Of a stretch of 64,000 nucleotides of DNA, positions 61,034-64,000 are shown one piece after another. Position numbers and translations under genes: made by a program. The DNA is from Pedobacter sp. FW305-3-2-15-E-R2A2 (GTDB lineage: Bacteria; Bacteroidota; Bacteroidia; Sphingobacteriales; Sphingobacteriaceae). The stretch is taken from the NCBI RefSeq assembly GCF_038446955.1, contig NZ_CP151803.1, forward strand, positions 186,001 through 250,000. Direction: 5' to 3'. The notes under the pieces are model-generated. The model saw only the letters and a list, made by a program, of their open reading frames with translations. It was not told the origin of the DNA and searched no databases. Position 1 is the first letter of the stretch. Every line of letters starts with the position of its first letter.

Positions 61034-62338
61034 TTATTCATTTAATGCTTCTTTAAAGACTTTTAATACCCTTTCTCTTGCAAAAGCATGTTCAACTATA
61101 GGTTGTACATGCTTTTGTTGTTTATAAGCAGGGAGCCAACGGTCGATATATTTAAATTCAGGATCGAATTTTTTCGTCTGAAGCTCAGGGTTGAAGATCC
61201 GGAAGTAGGGTGCTGCGTCATTTCCGGAACCACAGGCCCACTGCCAGCCACCTACATTACTTGCCATTTCATAATCCAGTAATTTCTCTGCAAAATAGGC
61301 TTCGCCCCATCTCCAGTCGATCAAAAGATGTTTGGTCAGAAAACTGGCGACAACCATTCTGACACGGTTATGCATGTATCCGGTCGCATTCAATTGCCTC
61401 ATTCCGGCATCTACAATCGGGTAGCCCGTATTGCCCTGGCACCAGGCTTCAAATTCTCTTTCGTCGTTTCTCCATTTTATGAGGTCATAAGCAGGTTTGA
61501 ATGAATGGCCAACGGTATGTGGGAAATGCCATAAGATCATCATATAGAAATCTCTCCAGGCCAATTCAGATAGCCATTTTTCTGCTTTTTGGGCTAATGC
61601 TGCTCTGGCGGCTTCACGGATGCTGAGCGTACCAAAACGGAGGTGAATGCCGATCTGCGTGGTGGCGTCTTCAGCGGGAAAATCCCTTTTATCTTCATAA
61701 AGATCCAGCTTGCTGCTGAAGTCTTTATTTGGGAAGTTCAGGTCTGAGGTTTCAAATCCCATTTCAGAAAGACCGGGGATTTCCTGAGGAGCCAATGGAA
61801 AGAAATTACCGGCATATTTTTCTATCGGATAAGCCTTGATATAGAATTCATTCAGTTTTTGCTGCCATTGCCGGAAGTAGGGGGTAAATACGGTGTATGG
61901 TTTGCCATCCGCTTTTGTGATTTCATTTTTCTCGAAAATCACCTGGTCTTTGAAGGTATGAAAGCCGATTTGTTCCGAGCGCAGGTATTCGGCAAGGGCA
62001 TCATCTCTCTCCCTTGCGTAAGGCTCATAGTCATGGTTGGCATATACAGATTTGACGGTATAACTGTTCAAAATCTCGGGCCATACCTCTTCCGGGCTAC
62101 CATATTTGGCTAGAATGCTGCTCCCTGATTGTTGAAGACTGGAATTTAGCGCCTCCAGGGTTTTATGAATGAAAGTTACTCTTGCGTCTTTTTTATCCGA
62201 TAGCTTACTGAGGATGTTTTTGTCAAAAATGAAAAGTAACAATACCGGTAAAGGACTTCGGAGTGCTTCATATAATGCGGCGTTGTCTTCTAATCTTAAA
62301 TCTCTTCGTAACCAGCAAATGTTAATTTCTGACTTCAT
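61034..62338 (-). CDS. phr: Deoxyribodipyrimidine photolyase (cryptochrome/photolyase family)
   Basis: A 434-residue flavoprotein. The N-terminal alpha/beta domain (1-130) begins INICWLRRDLRLEDNAALYEA. The helical FAD domain contains RDFYMMILWHFP, GYPIVDAGMRQLNATGYMHNR, and DWRWGEAYFAEKLLDYEMASN with GWQWACGSG, the most conserved photolyase stretch, with its FAD-contacting Asn and Trp residues. The short N-domain and length fit class-I CPD photolyases, which repair pyrimidine dimers with blue light. It is downstream of the epimerase-like gene on the minus strand, 43 bp apart. Confidence 0.92.
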   Translation of the reverse strand: MKSEINICWLRRDLRLEDNAALYEALRSPLPVLLLFIFDKNILSKLSDKKDARVTFIHKTLEALNSSLQQSGSSILAKYGSPEEVWPEILNSYTVKSVYANHDYEPYARERDDALAEYLRSEQIGFHTFKDQVIFEKNEITKADGKPYTVFTPYFRQWQQKLNEFYIKAYPIEKYAGNFFPLAPQEIPGLSEMGFETSDLNFPNKDFSSKLDLYEDKRDFPAEDATTQIGIHLRFGTLSIREAARAALAQKAEKWLSELAWRDFYMMILWHFPHTVGHSFKPAYDLIKWRNDEREFEAWCQGNTGYPIVDAGMRQLNATGYMHNRVRMVVASFLTKHLLIDWRWGEAYFAEKLLDYEMASNVGGWQWACGSGNDAAPYFRIFNPELQTKKFDPEFKYIDRWLPAYKQQKHVQPIVEHAFARERVLKVFKEALNE

Positions 62339-62381
62339 TATTTTAAAGGGGCTTGGGTTATGCCTGGTAAATCTGTTGGCC

Positions 62382-63290
62382 TTAGGCCTGGTAAATATCG
62401 GTTAAAGCATCTTCAAGTTGAAGGTATTTAAATTGAAAACCGGTATCCAGGAGCTTTTGGGCGGAAGTATTGTTGCTGATCAGGGCAACGGAGCTCATTT
62501 CTCCTAAAATAAGTTTTAAAATACTTTCCGGAATATTGACCGGCCATACTGGTCGGTGTAGTTTTTTAGCGATGGCTTTGGTTAGGCTTCTGTTGCTCAC
62601 CGGGAAAGGGGCGCAGATATTATATGGGCCAGTCCATTGCTCGTTTTCGACTGCAGTCACAAATGCTTCAACCACATCATCGATATGTACCCATGGCACC
62701 CATTGTTTGCCGCTGCCCAATCCGGCTCCAACAAAAAATCGGATGGGTTTGTCAAGAGCTGGAAGTGCTCCTTCATTTCTGGCAAGCACAAAACCTATCC
62801 TGCATTTTACGATCCTCAGGCCTAAAGCCGTTCCTTCGTCAACAGCGGCTTCCCATTGCCGACAGCATTCGGCAAGAAATCCTGTTCCGGCAAGACTTTT
62901 TTCCGTTAGAATTTCATCTCCGGCATCTCCATAATAACCTACTGCCGAGGCGGAAATAAAGGTCTGAATGTCTGCCTGTTGTTCTTTTATCAGTTGGTAA
63001 AGGAGTGCTGTCGATAAGACCCTGCTGTCGATCACTTTTTTCTTGCGGGCCGGGCTCCATTTTTCGCCGGCAACATTTTCTCCTGCCAGATGGATGATGG
63101 TGTCTATACCTTCCAGGCAACCGGGGTCTATTTGCTGTTGATAGACATCCCATAAAAAGACTTTAACGTTTTCTATCACAACAGGTTTTCTGGAGAGGAC
63201 GGAGATTTTATGTCCTTTCTCCTGTAAGGTCCGGATCAGTTTTTTGCCAATCAGGCCTGTGGCTCCGGTCATCAGAATGTGCTTCGTCAT
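62382..63290 (-). CDS. TIGR01777-family NAD(P)-dependent epimerase-like protein
   Basis: A 302-residue Rossmann-fold protein of the extended short-chain dehydrogenase type. The start MTKHILMTGATGLIGKKLIR has the GxxGxxG loop. The catalytic-type YYG in ISASAVGYYGDAGDE is the family's modified YxxxK, and GSGKQWVPWVHIDDVVEAF and GPYNICAPFPVSNR are typical of the TIGR01777 group (YfcH/SulA-like). The substrate is unknown in the family. It is probably co-transcribed with the photolyase gene. A cryptochrome gene diverges from its 5' end. Confidence 0.9.
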   Translation of the reverse strand: MTKHILMTGATGLIGKKLIRTLQEKGHKISVLSRKPVVIENVKVFLWDVYQQQIDPGCLEGIDTIIHLAGENVAGEKWSPARKKKVIDSRVLSTALLYQLIKEQQADIQTFISASAVGYYGDAGDEILTEKSLAGTGFLAECCRQWEAAVDEGTALGLRIVKCRIGFVLARNEGALPALDKPIRFFVGAGLGSGKQWVPWVHIDDVVEAFVTAVENEQWTGPYNICAPFPVSNRSLTKAIAKKLHRPVWPVNIPESILKLILGEMSSVALISNNTSAQKLLDTGFQFKYLQLEDALTDIYQA

Positions 63291-63406
63291 AATTTGTATA
63301 ACCGCTTAACGGCATTTTAGTTTGGAATTAAGTCTTTTTCTTGTAAATGTTTGTTGCGCTTATGTAAATATTGCTTTATGCATTCGTACTAAGCTAAAAA
63401 TTCGTA

Positions 63407-63414
63407 TATTTTTG
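63407..63414 (+). promoter_or_regulatory. -7 box of the DASH-type cryptochrome gene
   Basis: TATTTTTG fits TAnnTTTG and lies 15 bp before the ATG at 63430. Confidence 0.45.
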
Positions 63415-63429
63415 TGAATTATATACTTT

Positions 63430-64000
63430 ATGTCCCCCTCATTAATGAAGTCTAAAAGAATATTAGTTTGGTTTAGAAATGATCTTCGATTACACGACAA
63501 TGAAATGTTGGTTGAAGCCATTGCAAAATCCGACAGTATTTTGCCGGTTTATTTTTTTGATCCTCATTATTTTCAGCCCACCATATTTGAAACGGATAAG
63601 ACCGGGGCACATCGGGCGAAGTTTCTGTTGGAAAGTGTTGCGGCACTAAGACAAGCTTTTCAGGAACTGGGTGGCGATATTTTACTGATGAAGGGAAGCC
63701 CGGAAGAATTAATGGCTAAATTGGTAGAAGACTATGAGATATCCGAAGTTTACCATCACCGTGAAGTGGCGCCGGAAGAGACCTTAATCTCTACTAAAGT
63801 AGAAGACCTTTTGTGGAAGCTTAAAATCAACCTGAAACATTTCATAGGACATACTTTATATAACAAAGAAGACCTTCCTTTTCCCATTAAGGATATTCCT
63901 GATGTCTTTGCCCAGTTTAAAAAGAAAACAGAGCGTGATGCCATCGTGAAATCCTGCTTTTTATCTCCTGAGGAGATCTCTTTTGTGGAGAATGAAGATT
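63430..64000 (+). CDS. DASH-type cryptochrome, N-terminal part (cut by window edge)
   Basis: ATG at 63430 opens a frame that runs to the window end (190 codons seen). The start KRILVWFRNDLRLHDNEMLVEA and FFDPHYFQ are the N-terminal photolyase/cryptochrome domain; VYHHREVAPEE and KHFIGHTLYN resemble the DASH group. The FAD domain lies outside. It is paralogous to the photolyase at 61034-62338, which shares WLRRDLRLEDNAAL in the same position. DASH proteins repair single-stranded CPD lesions and may signal; the role here is not known. Confidence 0.8.
   Translation, partial: MSPSLMKSKRILVWFRNDLRLHDNEMLVEAIAKSDSILPVYFFDPHYFQPTIFETDKTGAHRAKFLLESVAALRQAFQELGGDILLMKGSPEELMAKLVEDYEISEVYHHREVAPEETLISTKVEDLLWKLKINLKHFIGHTLYNKEDLPFPIKDIPDVFAQFKKKTERDAIVKSCFLSPEEISFVENED

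Overview
The window looks like a chromosomal segment of a Bacteroidota bacterium, most likely a Sphingobacteriaceae member close to Pedobacter. The evidence is a TonB receptor with a carboxypeptidase-like N-domain, a type IX secretion (T9SS) adhesin cluster with PorP/SprF and PorE-like partners, a GH28-like secreted protein, promoters of the Bacteroidota form TAnnTTTG, weak Shine-Dalgarno sequences and moderate GC. It holds about 38 protein genes, two of them cut by the window edges. I saw no rRNA, tRNA, CRISPR array, phage or intact insertion sequence.

Region by region. 1-5.8 kb is a small trehalose-type locus: a divergent AraC-family regulator (cut), an MFS sugar importer, a cytoplasmic GH37 trehalase and a TonB receptor without a SusD partner. 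5.8-10.1 kb holds, on the minus strand, a secreted beta-helix GH28-like protein and an unrecognised exported protein. 10.2-17.9 kb is a sulfur/signalling region: a YeiH-type putative sulfate exporter behind a structured leader, a hybrid histidine kinase convergent with a sigma-54 response regulator, an Rrf2 regulator, and cobA (siroheme methylase). The exporter and cobA share a near-identical promoter-proximal motif, probably the Rrf2 operator. 18-22.2 kb holds a subtilisin-like protease and a STAND-type NTPase. 22.4-37.4 kb is a T9SS operon: a 3953-residue modular adhesin, its PorP/SprF partner and a PorE-like OmpA protein. 37.4-39.9 kb contains small soluble genes (GAF, GNAT, BadF-type kinase). 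39.9-45.4 kb is an RND tripartite efflux operon. 45.7-52 kb carries an M61 peptidase, an outer-membrane protein, an acyl-CoA ligase and a lipoprotein gamma-glutamyltransferase. 52.2-53.5 kb is a major OmpA-type protein. 53.6-59.5 kb is a MarR-controlled beta-oxidation operon. 59.6-61 kb holds two FKBP lipoproteins, and 61-64 kb two photolyase/cryptochrome genes around an epimerase-like gene.

The most unusual signals are: (i) the adhesin, with six copies of a ~155-residue module I do not recognise and ten perfectly phased 270-bp repeats that include a duplicated four-unit block; (ii) the shared Rrf2-type motif linking cobA and the YeiH-like gene, the latter with an attenuator-like leader; (iii) a pair of palindromes at the MarR promoter; and (iv) two intergenic palindromic repeat elements at 16.3 and 48.3 kb.
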